Assembly: GCF_003243465.1 (NCBI RefSeq)
Contig: NZ_QFQZ01000035.1
Span: forward strand, 1-45,118
Length of the DNA: 45,118 nt
Reading direction: 5' to 3'
Source of the DNA: Caulobacter segnis
GTDB taxonomy: Bacteria > Pseudomonadota > Alphaproteobacteria > Caulobacterales > Caulobacteraceae
Shown piece by piece: positions 33,347 through 40,906 of the stretch. The translations under genes and the position numbers were made by a program. The notes beneath the pieces were generated by a model. That model was not told where the DNA came from, ran no database searches, and saw only the letters and a list, made by a program, of their open reading frames with translations. Every line of letters starts with the position of its first letter. Position 1 is the stretch's first letter.

Positions 33347-33473
33347 CCGACCTTCCCGGCGAACGCCGGGACCCAGATGGAAAAGCGTTGACGCGGTCGC
33401 CATGAGCGCGGCGTTCTTCCAATCAGCCCAAGTGCTTTGGGATCTGGGCCCCGGTATTCGCCGGGGAAATCGG
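33347..33473. repeat. Imperfect long palindrome, family B repeat
   Basis: Left arm 33347-33378 and right arm 33442-33473 are inverted copies matching at about 26 of 32 bases, each with its own CCCGGCGAA/CGCCGGG-like hairpin and the tag GGGACCCAGAT. A nested pair GGAAAAGCG/CGTTCTTCC lies inside. It fills the gap between the convergent WD40 and nitroreductase genes. Confidence 0.7.
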
Positions 33474-33483
33474 AGGTAAGACG

Positions 33484-34146
33484 TTAGAACCCTTTCAACT
33501 CGCCCCACTCCTCGAACGGGGCGCGGCGGGAGCGGAAGTTGCTCACCGGGGCGTCGGCGTCGCGGTAGCCCAGGGCCATGCCGGAGAACAGCATGTGACC
33601 CTCGGGCAGGCCGACATGCGCGTCGACCAGCTTGTTGTAGTGCGACCAGAACTCTTGCGGGCAGGTGTCGAGGCCGCGCTCGACCGCCAGCAGCATGAAG
33701 GTCTGCATGAACATGCCGACGTCGCTCCACTGCGGCGGGCCGCAGCGGCGGTCGATCGAGAAGAACAGCTGCACCGGCGCGCCGAAGCCCTGGCCGTTGG
33801 ACGCGAACCACTGAAGACGCTTTAGCTTGTCCTCGCGCGGAATGCCCAGCGCGCCGTACATGTCCTCGCCGACCTGGAAGCGGCGGCTGCGCAGCGGCTC
33901 CCACAGGTTGGCGGGATAGACGTCGTATTCGGTGGGGTCGGGCGAGGCGACACGGGCCAGCATCGCGTCGGTCAGGGCCTTCAGCGGCGCGCCGGAGACG
34001 ACCTGCACCCGCCAGGGCTGGAGGTTGCCGCCGGAGGGCGCGCGCGCGGAGAGTTCCAGCAGCTCGCGCACCAGGGCGGCGTCGACGGGATCCGGCTTGA
34101 AGGCGCGCACCGACATGCGGCGGTTGACGGCGTCGATCACGTCCAT
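33484..34146 (-). CDS. Nitroreductase-family flavoprotein
   Basis: An FMN-dependent NAD(P)H oxidoreductase of 220 residues. The N-terminus MDVIDAVNRRMSVRAFKPD and ARAPSGGNLQPWRVQVV carry the conserved FMN-contacting Arg and Ser/Gly/Asn residues of the family. The C-terminal GLPEGHMLFSGMALGYRDADAP is also typical. The physiological substrate (quinones, nitroaromatics or other) is unknown. It is divergent from mtgA with about 125 bases between. Confidence 0.92.
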   Translation of the reverse strand: MDVIDAVNRRMSVRAFKPDPVDAALVRELLELSARAPSGGNLQPWRVQVVSGAPLKALTDAMLARVASPDPTEYDVYPANLWEPLRSRRFQVGEDMYGALGIPREDKLKRLQWFASNGQGFGAPVQLFFSIDRRCGPPQWSDVGMFMQTFMLLAVERGLDTCPQEFWSHYNKLVDAHVGLPEGHMLFSGMALGYRDADAPVSNFRSRRAPFEEWGELKGF

Positions 34147-34270
34147 CGAAGGCTCCCTTGAATCTTCTCGCCATTGTGCGTGCGACAGCGGCTTTTGCTC
34201 TGGCTAGCATCCCGCCGCAGGGTAAAGACAAGTCCGTTCGATTTGGTCTTCTCGATCCTGGGGGCGTTCC

Positions 34271-34948
34271 TTGCGGCGGCTGTTGCGCAACATCGCTTTG
34301 GCTCTGTTCATCATCCTGGTCGCCGGACCGATCGTGGCGGTGCTGCTGTTCCGCTTCATCCCGCCGCCGGTGACGCCGCTGATGGTGATCCGGGCGGTCG
34401 AGGGGAAGGGGCTGGACCATCGCTGGCGGCCGATCGACGAGGTCGCGCCCGCCCTGCCGCGCGCCCTGATCGCCGCCGAGGACGCTCGGTTCTGCGAGCA
34501 CCACGGCTTCGACTTCAACGCCCTGCAGAAGGCCTACGCCAACAACGAGGCGGGCAAGAAGATTCGCGGCGGCTCGACGATCAGCCAGCAGACGGCCAAG
34601 AACATCTTCCTCTGGCCGGGCCGCTCCTATGTCCGCAAGGGGCTGGAGGCCTGGTTCACCGTGCTGATCGAGGTCGGCTGGGGCAAGAAGCGGATCATGG
34701 AGGTCTATCTGAACTCCATCGAATTCGGCCCCGGCATCTATGGCGCCGAGTCGGCCTCGCGCCGCTATTTCGGCGTCGGCGCCGACAAGCTGACCCAGGC
34801 CCAGGCCTCGCGCCTGGCGGCGATCCTGCCAAGCCCCCTGAAGTGGCGGGTGATCAAGCCGGGCAAGTATGTCGCCAAGCGCACCCAGAAGATCGGCAAG
34901 GCCTCGGGCGCGGTGCGCCGCGACGGCCTCGACGACTGCATCGGCTAG
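34271..34948 (+). CDS. mtgA: Monofunctional peptidoglycan glycosyltransferase MtgA
   Basis: Polymerises lipid II into glycan strands in the periplasm (family GT51). It has 225 residues with one N-terminal helix (about 8-28). The catalytic Glu70 lies in IAAEDARFCEHHGFD and the second motif is GGSTISQQTAKNIFLWPGRS (100-119). EVYLNSIEFGPGIYGAESAS follows and there is no transpeptidase domain. The start is TTG at 34271, the only in-frame codon that keeps the membrane anchor. The stop overlaps the end of the convergent GST gene by four bases. Confidence 0.95.
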   Translation: MRRLLRNIALALFIILVAGPIVAVLLFRFIPPPVTPLMVIRAVEGKGLDHRWRPIDEVAPALPRALIAAEDARFCEHHGFDFNALQKAYANNEAGKKIRGGSTISQQTAKNIFLWPGRSYVRKGLEAWFTVLIEVGWGKKRIMEVYLNSIEFGPGIYGAESASRRYFGVGADKLTQAQASRLAAILPSPLKWRVIKPGKYVAKRTQKIGKASGAVRRDGLDDCIG

Positions 34949-35577
34949 CTGTTCCACCATCCGCGCGTGGCGGGACAGGCGTCGAGCGCGCGCCGATAGC
35001 CGTCGCGCTGGCGTAGCCGCTTCACATAGTCCGTCTCGACCTCGCCCAGCGCAAAGTCGATGTTCCTGCGGGCCATCTCCAGGGCGTAGCCGACCGAGAT
35101 GTCCGCCGCGGTGAAGTCTTCGCCGGCCATGTACGGCGCCTGCGCCAGTCGGCGCGTCACCAGGCCCAGGCGGCTGGTGAACACATGCATCGCCTGGCGG
35201 ACGGTCCAGTTGTCGCGGTCGGACTCGGGGGCGAAGTGCTTGGCGCCGGTGAGAAAGAACACCGAGGCCGCCAGTCCCGCCTCGCCCAGGTGCAGGAACT
35301 GCTGGTAGGCGGGGAAGGCCGGATCTTGGGGAGCGGGCGCCAGCGCGGACGGTCCGTAGCGGCCCAGCAGGTACTCCATGATCGCGATCGACTCGACCAT
35401 GACGACCTCGCCGTCCCGGATCGCCGGGATGAAGCCGGCGGGATTGATCGCCAGGAACTCTGGATCATTCTCGACCCCGGCCAGCATGTCGACGTCGCGC
35501 AGGCGATAGGCCAGGCCCATCTCCTCCAGCAACCAGACAACGCGGAAGCCTCGGCCTTCTCCGAAGACGGTGATCAT
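34945..35577 (-). CDS. Glutathione S-transferase family protein
   Basis: A 210-residue GST. The N-terminal thioredoxin-like domain (1-80) has MITVFGEGRGFRVVWLLEEM, the cis-Pro region NPAGFIPAIRDG and the glutathione-binding VESIAIMEYL. The helical C-terminal domain (90-205) contains MAGEDFTAADISVGYAL, the family's N-capping motif. The substrate is unknown. It follows the VOC gene with a four-base overlap (ATGA), suggesting a shared detoxification-type transcript. Confidence 0.93.
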   Translation of the reverse strand: MITVFGEGRGFRVVWLLEEMGLAYRLRDVDMLAGVENDPEFLAINPAGFIPAIRDGEVVMVESIAIMEYLLGRYGPSALAPAPQDPAFPAYQQFLHLGEAGLAASVFFLTGAKHFAPESDRDNWTVRQAMHVFTSRLGLVTRRLAQAPYMAGEDFTAADISVGYALEMARRNIDFALGEVETDYVKRLRQRDGYRRALDACPATRGWWNS

Positions 35578-36314
35578 CCGCGCATGCCAAGGAGCGCGAA
35601 CAGCCCGCCTTGCGGGTCGACGGCGTTGACCACGAAGGCGCCGCCCGGAACCTCCATCGGACCGAGCTGGATTTGGCCGCCGCCCGTCTTCACCCGTTCG
35701 ATCGCCGCGTCCAAATTCTCCACGCAGAAGTAGTAGAGCCAGGAGTGGCCGGGGCCTTGGCTATCGCACATGCCGCCGATCGCCGCGGCCTGGGGGCCGA
35801 AGGTCTGGTACACGCCCATCTCGCCCATGGGCACGGCGTCGTGCTTCACCCAACCGAAGAGCGGCGCGTAGAAGTCGAAGGCCTTCTCCCAGCCCGCCGC
35901 GTTCAGTTCGGACCAGCCCAGAGAGCCGGGCGACATCTGCTGCGGACGCGGCGGCGGCGCATCGAGCGATCCCCGGAACAGGATGAACATCGCCCCTTGC
36001 GGATCGGCGACGACCGCGAAGCGGCCGACGTCCGGAATATCTTGCGGCGCCTTGTGGATCGCGCCGCCGGCGGCCTCGACCTTCGCGGCGAAGGCGTCGA
36101 CGTCATCGACGCCGAGATAGCCCAGCCATCCGGCCGGGACGTCCTTCATCTCCAGCATGCCGCCCACGGGGACGTCGCCAGCCTTGAAGATCGTGTACGG
36201 GCCGTTCGGGCCCGAGGAGGCCTCGGCGGTCCAGCCGACGACGGCCTTGTAGAAGGCCTCGGCCGCCGCGGCATCTGGGGTGACCAGTTCGAACCAGACG
36301 AAATCGCTTGCCAT
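35574..36314 (-). CDS. VOC-superfamily protein with two glyoxalase-like domains
   Basis: A 246-residue protein made of two vicinal-oxygen-chelate modules, one beginning DFVWFELVTPDAAAAEAFYK and the second GSLGWSELNAAGWEKAFDFY. This layout matches the Cfp30B/hydroxylase-like group of mycobacteria and actinomycetes. Metal ligands and substrate are not certain. AGGAAG lies six bases before the ATG at 36314; the longer open frame upstream is rejected. It is coupled to the GST gene, and about 100 bases after the DUF899 gene on the same strand. Confidence 0.9.
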   Translation of the reverse strand: MASDFVWFELVTPDAAAAEAFYKAVVGWTAEASSGPNGPYTIFKAGDVPVGGMLEMKDVPAGWLGYLGVDDVDAFAAKVEAAGGAIHKAPQDIPDVGRFAVVADPQGAMFILFRGSLDAPPPRPQQMSPGSLGWSELNAAGWEKAFDFYAPLFGWVKHDAVPMGEMGVYQTFGPQAAAIGGMCDSQGPGHSWLYYFCVENLDAAIERVKTGGGQIQLGPMEVPGGAFVVNAVDPQGGLFALLGMRG

Positions 36315-36412
36315 GAGGGTCTTCCTGCGAAGGGGGGAGGGCGGTGACGGGCGAGCCGGGGGCATGGCCTCGACCAAGGTGTTCCAGGCGCGGATCATCA
36401 GCTGGGCGGGTG

Positions 36413-37153
36413 TCAGGCGGCCGCGCCGCCGCAGCAGGCGGGCTTGGGCGCAGCGTCCTCGTACTCGTCGTGGCGGCGGACGAAGTGCATCGTGGCGTCC
36501 TCGTTGCGGCCCAGCGGCGCGCGATCGAGGATCATCAGCGTGCCCAGCATCTCCTCGGGCCCACGGGCATAGCTGGAATAGGTGTGGAACACCTGGCCGT
36601 CGGCGTCGCGATAGAAGGCCGACAGGCCCGGCAGCTCGTCATGGCCCTGGGCGGCCGGCAGGTTGGTGAAGTTGTAGTCGATCGTCTCGCCGGCCAACGC
36701 CTCGGGGGTGAACGAGACATGGAAGTCGCGGTTGAAGTCGCTGTCGTGGGCGGAGACCCACGGAAACGTCCAGCCCATGCGCCGCTTGTAGGCCTGGATC
36801 TTCGGCAGCGGCGCGCGGGACACCGCGACCAGGGTGACGTCGTGGTGGTTCAGGTGCGGCAGCGTCCCGTCGAAATGGTCGGCCATGAACGAGCAGCCTT
36901 CGCAGCCCGCCTCCCAGTCCGGCCCGAACATGAAGTGATAGACCATCAGCTGGCTGCGGCCATCGAAGAGGTCGCCCAGCGTCTTGCGGCCGCTGTCGGT
37001 GTCGAAGGCGTAGGGCTTGTCCAGCTTCACCCAGGGCAGGGCCAGGCGCTCGGCGTTCAGGGTGTCGCGAGCGCGGGTGTGGGCCTTTTCCTTCAGCAGG
37101 AGGGCGCGGCGCGCTTCGAGCCATTCCTCGCGGGAGACCACCGCGTGCGACAT
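36413..37153 (-). CDS. DUF899 thioredoxin-like protein
   Basis: A 246-residue member of the DUF899 family, predicted to have a thioredoxin-like fold. The signature FMFGPDWEAGCEGCSFMADH holds a CxxC pair, and YKRRMGWTFPWVS and DFNRDFHVSF follow. The C-terminus ends with a Cys pair (ACCGGAAA). The function is unknown; a thiol-redox role is inference. GGAGG lies five bases before the ATG at 37153. It is divergent from a MarR-type regulator over a 65-base gap with a palindrome, so it is probably controlled by it. Confidence 0.9.
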   Translation of the reverse strand: MSHAVVSREEWLEARRALLLKEKAHTRARDTLNAERLALPWVKLDKPYAFDTDSGRKTLGDLFDGRSQLMVYHFMFGPDWEAGCEGCSFMADHFDGTLPHLNHHDVTLVAVSRAPLPKIQAYKRRMGWTFPWVSAHDSDFNRDFHVSFTPEALAGETIDYNFTNLPAAQGHDELPGLSAFYRDADGQVFHTYSSYARGPEEMLGTLMILDRAPLGRNEDATMHFVRRHDEYEDAAPKPACCGGAAA

Positions 37154-37183
37154 CACGTCCTCCGTAAGCTGAGCTGTTTTTCC

Positions 37184-37213
37184 TTGACTAATAACGTTGA
37201 TATCAACATAAAT
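37184..37213. promoter_or_regulatory. Divergent promoter region with MarR-type operator
   Basis: The perfect 12-base palindrome GTTGATATCAAC (37196-37207) lies between the DUF899 and MarR genes. TTGACT at 37184-37189 could be the -35 of the MarR promoter, with CATAAA-like bases 17 further on, so a regulator bound here would block it. Confidence 0.7.
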
Positions 37214-37218
37214 GGACC

Positions 37219-37662
37219 ATGTCAAAGCCGGTCGTGATTCCCTTCGAAACGACGATCCACGTCCGCGACACCTGCCTGTGCCTTCACGTCCAGCGGGCCG
37301 CGCGGGCCCTGGCGCGGCGCTTCGACGAGGCCCTGCGGCCGCTGGGCCTGACCAACGGCCAATTCTCCCTGCTGATGTCGCTGAACCGGCCAGAACCGGC
37401 GGGCATGGGCGGCGTCGCCAACCTGTTGGCCATGGATCGCACGACCCTGACGGCGGCGCTGAAGCCGCTGGAGCGGCGGGGGCTGCTGACGGTCGCGCCC
37501 GATCCGAAGGACGGCCGCGCGCGCGTGCTCAGCCTCACCGATGACGGACGGGCCCTGTTGGCCCAAGCCGTGCCGATCTGGACGCGCGAACACGGCAAGC
37601 TGGACGAGGACCTCGCCGGCGGGGCGGACAATCTTCGCGCCGGCCTGAGGGCGATCGCCTAG
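37219..37662 (+). CDS. MarR-family transcriptional regulator
   Basis: A 147-residue winged-helix repressor. The DNA-binding region covers about 62-100 (GGVANLLAMDRTTLTAALKP, then the wing with DPKDGRARV), and dimerisation helices lie at both ends. Two cysteines near the N-terminus (C19 and C21 in RDTCLCLHVQRAARALA) could sense oxidants or thiol-reactive compounds, as in some MarR/OhrR relatives; this is inference. It probably controls itself and the divergent DUF899 gene through the palindrome between them. Its stop overlaps the end of the convergent modE by four bases. Confidence 0.92.
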   Translation: MSKPVVIPFETTIHVRDTCLCLHVQRAARALARRFDEALRPLGLTNGQFSLLMSLNRPEPAGMGGVANLLAMDRTTLTAALKPLERRGLLTVAPDPKDGRARVLSLTDDGRALLAQAVPIWTREHGKLDEDLAGGADNLRAGLRAIA

Positions 37663-38423
37663 TCGACGGCCAGGATCACGTCGGACGCTGCGATCCGGGC
37701 CTCGACCCGCGCGCCCACCGGCAAGGACCAGGCGGGATCGTCGGGCCTCAGGGTCGCCACGAGGCTCTTTCCCGCCGACAGGGCGACCGTGACCTCGGCC
37801 GAGGTCTCGCCGGCTTCGCGATCGACGATTTCGCCCGGCAACCGGTTGTCGCCGTCTCCCACGTTCAGGCGAACGAAGCTGGACTTGATCAAGGCGACGG
37901 CGGGACGCCCGGGCGCGAGGGCCAGGTCCTCGACGCTGCGCTGGGTGATCGAGGCGCGCAGAGCGAGGCCCTCGCCCAGCCACAGCGTGACCCGCGCCGT
38001 GACGCCATCGCTTTCGATCGCCTCGATAACGCCTCGCAGCGCATTGCGGGCGCTGGTGCGCAGGCCCAGGCTCCAGAGCAGATCCGCGTCGCGCGAGAGG
38101 TCCGCCTCCAGCCTTGCGAAGGCCGCGCCGACCTCGCGCTCGGCGGCCCGGAAGGCCCGGATCACCGCCTGGCCCCGCGCGGTGACCTGCGCCGCCCCGC
38201 CGCTGCGGCCGCCCGGCGCGGCGCTGACCAGGGGCGCGTCGAACAGGTTGTTCAGCGCCTGCACCCCGTCCCAGGCGCCCTTGTAGGAGAGGCCTGCTTC
38301 CTTGGCCGCCGCGCTGATCGAGCCCAGCCGGGCGATGGCCTCCAAAAGCGCGATGCGTTCTAGCCCCACGCGCGCCAGGCCGCCACGCTTGAGGATCAGG
38401 GAGGCGCTGAAGTCATCCGTCAC
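37659..38423 (-). CDS. modE: Molybdate-responsive regulator ModE
   Basis: DNA-binding regulator that senses molybdate and usually represses its importer. It has 254 residues: a winged HTH (about 20-110, RIALLEAIARLGSISAAAKE, GLSYKGAWDGVQALN) and two C-terminal TOBE/Mop domains (about 124-186 with SARNALRGVIEAIESD, and 192-254). The start is GTG at 38423. An open frame continues much further upstream but runs through the modA promoter and is rejected. It is divergent from modA over a 70-base gap that holds a palindrome. Confidence 0.92.
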   Translation of the reverse strand: MTDDFSASLILKRGGLARVGLERIALLEAIARLGSISAAAKEAGLSYKGAWDGVQALNNLFDAPLVSAAPGGRSGGAAQVTARGQAVIRAFRAAEREVGAAFARLEADLSRDADLLWSLGLRTSARNALRGVIEAIESDGVTARVTLWLGEGLALRASITQRSVEDLALAPGRPAVALIKSSFVRLNVGDGDNRLPGEIVDREAGETSAEVTVALSAGKSLVATLRPDDPAWSLPVGARVEARIAASDVILAVD

Positions 38424-38442
38424 TGGTCGGCCCGCGTTTCTA

Positions 38443-38469
38443 CCGTTATGTAGTCGAGCTGCATAACCG
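38443..38469. promoter_or_regulatory. Probable ModE operator
   Basis: Inverted arms GTTATG (38445-38450) and CATAAC (38462-38467) are separated by 11 bases, with a further C-G pair outside. This resembles the GTTATAT-type arms of known ModE boxes and sits between modE and modA. Confidence 0.7.
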
Positions 38470-38493
38470 CAGCGCCAAGACCAGGAGTACCAG

Positions 38494-39252
38494 ATGATCG
38501 CCCGTCGTCCGATGCTGATCGCCGCCGTCGCCGGAGTCCTGTCGCTGGCCCTGGGCGGCGCGGCCTTGGCGGGCGAGACCAAGGTCGCGGTCGCCGCCAA
38601 TTTCACCGAAGCCGCGCGCGAGATCGCCGCCCGATTCAAGGCCAGGACCGGCCATGACGCGACCCTGAGCTTCGGGTCCTCGGGCCAGTTCTACACCCAG
38701 ATCGCCAATGGCGCGCCGTACGAGGTGTTCCTGTCGGCCGACGTCGAGCGCCCGCAAAAGGCAGAGGCCGAGGGGCTGTCGGTCCCCGGCTCGCGCTTCA
38801 CCTACGCCACCGGCCGGCTGGTGCTGTTCAGCAAGACGCCGGGCCTGGTGGACGCCAAGGGTGCGGTGCTGGCCAAGGGCGGGTTTGAGAAGCTGGCGAT
38901 CGCCGATCCCAAGGCCGCGCCCTACGGCCAGGCGGCGGTCGAGACCCTGACCAAGCTCAAGCTCTACGACGCCCTCAAGCCGAAGATCGTGCAGGGCGCC
39001 TCGATCACCCAGGCCTTCCAGTACGTCCAGACGGGCGCGGCCGAGCTGGGCTTCGTGGCGCTGTCGCAGGTGATCGACGAGAAGGTCGGCTCGCGATGGG
39101 TCGTTCCCGCCTCGGATCACTCGCCGATCGAACAGCAGGCGGTGTTGCTGAAGACCGGCCAGAACAACCCGGCGGCCAAGGCCCTCGTCGCCTTTCTGAA
39201 GAGCGGCGAGGCGAAGGCGATCATCCGACGCTACGGCTACGAGGTCCGCTGA
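38494..39252 (+). CDS. modA: Molybdate ABC transporter substrate-binding protein ModA
   Basis: Periplasmic protein that binds molybdate (or tungstate). It has 252 residues with a signal peptide ending GGAALA (cleavage after about residue 26). The mature protein begins with the family pattern KVAVAANFTEAAREIAARFK, followed by LSFGSSGQFYTQIANGAPYEVFLSAD, which supplies the Ser and Ala ligand contacts. The C-terminal AKALVAFLKSGEAKAIIRRYGYE is also diagnostic. CAGGAG lies ahead of the ATG at 38494. modB follows after two bases. Confidence 0.96.
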   Translation: MIARRPMLIAAVAGVLSLALGGAALAGETKVAVAANFTEAAREIAARFKARTGHDATLSFGSSGQFYTQIANGAPYEVFLSADVERPQKAEAEGLSVPGSRFTYATGRLVLFSKTPGLVDAKGAVLAKGGFEKLAIADPKAAPYGQAAVETLTKLKLYDALKPKIVQGASITQAFQYVQTGAAELGFVALSQVIDEKVGSRWVVPASDHSPIEQQAVLLKTGQNNPAAKALVAFLKSGEAKAIIRRYGYEVR

Positions 39253-39254
39253 GG

Positions 39255-39929
39255 ATGGGCGAGGTCCTGTGGCTGACGGCGAAGCTGGCGGGGATCACGA
39301 CCCTGCTGCTGCTGTTCCTGGCCACGCCGCTGGCGTGGTGGCTGGCGCGGGGACGCTCGAGGTGGCGCGCGCCGGTGACCGCCCTGGTCGCCCTGCCGAT
39401 CGTGCTGCCGCCGACGGTGCTGGGCTTTTACCTGCTGATCGCGCTCGGGCCCAAGAGCCCGCTGATAGCGCTGCTGGCGCCGTTCGGCGTGCGGACCCTG
39501 GCCTTCACCTTCGAGGGTCTGGTGATCGGTTCGCTGATCTATTCGCTGCCGTTCGCGGTGCAGCCGCTGCGCAACGCCTTCCTGGCCGTCGGCGACGAGC
39601 CGCTGGAGGCGGCCGCGACCCTGGGCGCTTCGGCCTGGCAACGCTTCTGGCGCGTGGCCCTGCCGCTGGCGGTTCCCGGCTATGTCGCCGCCGCGATCCT
39701 GACCTTCGCCCACACGGTCGGCGAGTTCGGGGTGGTCATGATGCTCGGCGGCAATATCCCCGGCGAAACCACCGTGCTCTCGACCGAGATCTACCGTTTG
39801 GTCGAGGGTTTGGAGTGGGGACAGGCGCACCGCCTGTCGCTGCTACTGCTGGCCTTCGCGTTCACGGTGCTGCTGGCGCTGTTGAGCTTGGAGAGCCGAT
39901 CCAAAATCCTGCTGCGTCGCGATGCATGA
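39255..39929 (+). CDS. modB: Molybdate ABC transporter permease ModB
   Basis: Inner-membrane permease of the molybdate importer, 224 residues with five to six helices. It has PIVLPPTVLGFYLLI and the EAA loop EAAATLGASAWQRFWRVALP (118-137). The start is the ATG at 39255 (GAGG directly upstream, two bases after the modA stop), not the longer frame that overlaps modA. The ATPase gene modC, which usually follows, is missing here: the next bases hold a repeat and an opposing TetR gene. Confidence 0.95.
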   Translation: MGEVLWLTAKLAGITTLLLLFLATPLAWWLARGRSRWRAPVTALVALPIVLPPTVLGFYLLIALGPKSPLIALLAPFGVRTLAFTFEGLVIGSLIYSLPFAVQPLRNAFLAVGDEPLEAAATLGASAWQRFWRVALPLAVPGYVAAAILTFAHTVGEFGVVMMLGGNIPGETTVLSTEIYRLVEGLEWGQAHRLSLLLLAFAFTVLLALLSLESRSKILLRRDA

Positions 39930-39969
39930 GCAGCTTCGGTCGCGACTGACAGCTTAGAACCAAAACACC

Positions 39970-40084
39970 GTGTCATCCCGGAAGCCTCCTAGAGGCTATC
40001 CGGGACCCAGGGGGCGAAAGAACGCCGAGCCCGTGGCCCCTGGGGCCCGGCTCTTCGCGCTACGCGCTGCGGCCGGGATGACAC
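39970..40084. repeat. 115-base element with 12-base terminal inverted repeats (family B-like)
   Basis: Perfect ends GTGTCATCCCGG (39970-39981) and CCGGGATGACAC (40073-40084) enclose nested hairpins (AGCCTC/GAGGCT; CCCAGGGGG/CCCCTGGGG; GCGC-TAC-GCGC). The tag CCGGGACCCAG is shared with the repeat at 33347. It separates the convergent modB and TetR genes. No coding capacity. Confidence 0.72.
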
Positions 40085-40108
40085 GCCTTTGGAGGTGTGA
40101 GTCTCCGA

Positions 40109-40741
40109 TCAGCACCCGTCCAGGTGATAGCGGATCAGCGCCCGGGCCGAACGGGCCACGGCGCGGACCGGGCCGTCGGCGCCGAGGGTGACGCGGGCGG
40201 TGTAGGAGCCTTCCATCAGCAGCATCAGGGCGTCGGCGAGGTCGTCGTCCTTGGCCCCGGCGCCGCGGCACAGCTCGGTCAGCCGCCGGTGCAGCTCCTT
40301 CTTGTAGTTGACCGACACCACCTGCGCGGGGTGGCCTTCCTCGTGCAGCTCGATGGCGGCGTTCGAGAGCGGGCAGCCGTGGACGTCCTTGTTGCAGGCC
40401 TTGGTCTCGAAGGCGTCGAAGATCGCCTCCAGCTGGGCGCGCGGCTCGCCGCAGCAGCAGGCGGTGACGCCTTCCCACCAGGCCCAGTATTCACGCTCCT
40501 GCTCGCGCAGCACCTCGGCCACCAGCTCGTCCTTGGACGGGAAGTTCCGATAGAGGGTCATCTTGGTGGCGTCGGCCTCGGCGGCGATGGTCTCGACGCC
40601 GACGGCGCGGATGCCGTGCTGATAGAAGAGCTCGCGGGCGGTCTCGAAGATCCGGTCGCGCGCCGGACGCTTGGACGCAGGCGCGCAAACGGCCGCTTCC
40701 TTATCGCCCACAACCCCGTCCCCAGAATTTCTTGGCGCCAT
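40109..40741 (-). CDS. TetR-family transcriptional regulator
   Basis: A 210-residue repressor, probably of the efflux genes opposite. The N-terminal HTH covers about 26-72 (RDRIFETARELFYQHGIRAV, VETIAAEADATKMTLYRNFP). The C-terminal ligand domain is unusually Cys-rich, with CCC at 95-97 plus C116 and C123, which might respond to metals or electrophiles (inference). The ATG at 40741 is chosen with GAGAGG about nine bases upstream; an open frame extending further would run across the operator and is rejected. Confidence 0.92.
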   Translation of the reverse strand: MAPRNSGDGVVGDKEAAVCAPASKRPARDRIFETARELFYQHGIRAVGVETIAAEADATKMTLYRNFPSKDELVAEVLREQEREYWAWWEGVTACCCGEPRAQLEAIFDAFETKACNKDVHGCPLSNAAIELHEEGHPAQVVSVNYKKELHRRLTELCRGAGAKDDDLADALMLLMEGSYTARVTLGADGPVRAVARSARALIRYHLDGC

Positions 40742-40757
40742 TTTGGCGGACCTCTCC

Positions 40758-40813
40758 TTGACGTGCGAGTTACCGGTCAGTATCTCTCGCCAAGAGCGAT
40801 GATACCGAACGGT
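40758..40813 (+). promoter_or_regulatory. Efflux operon promoter with TetR-type half-sites
   Basis: On the plus strand, TTGACG (40758-40763) is 17 bases from TATCTC (40781-40786). Two inverted half-sites, ACCGGTCAGTATC (40772-40784) and GATACCGAACGGT (40801-40813), match at 11 of 13 positions when one is reverse-complemented, and the first overlaps the -10. This is where the divergent TetR protein would act on both directions. Confidence 0.65.
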
Positions 40814-40906
40814 CTCGTCACATCCTAAATCGTCATTCCGGTCGCCCGGGTCAAGTAACCGTCCCTGCGACATTTGATCCCTTAAACCCCTAAGGAGCGC
40901 GCGCCA

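Noticed and set aside
38424..38639. N-terminal extension of ModE
   Set aside because: The frame is open but it crosses the ModE box and the modA start, and the extra residues do not resemble ModE proteins.
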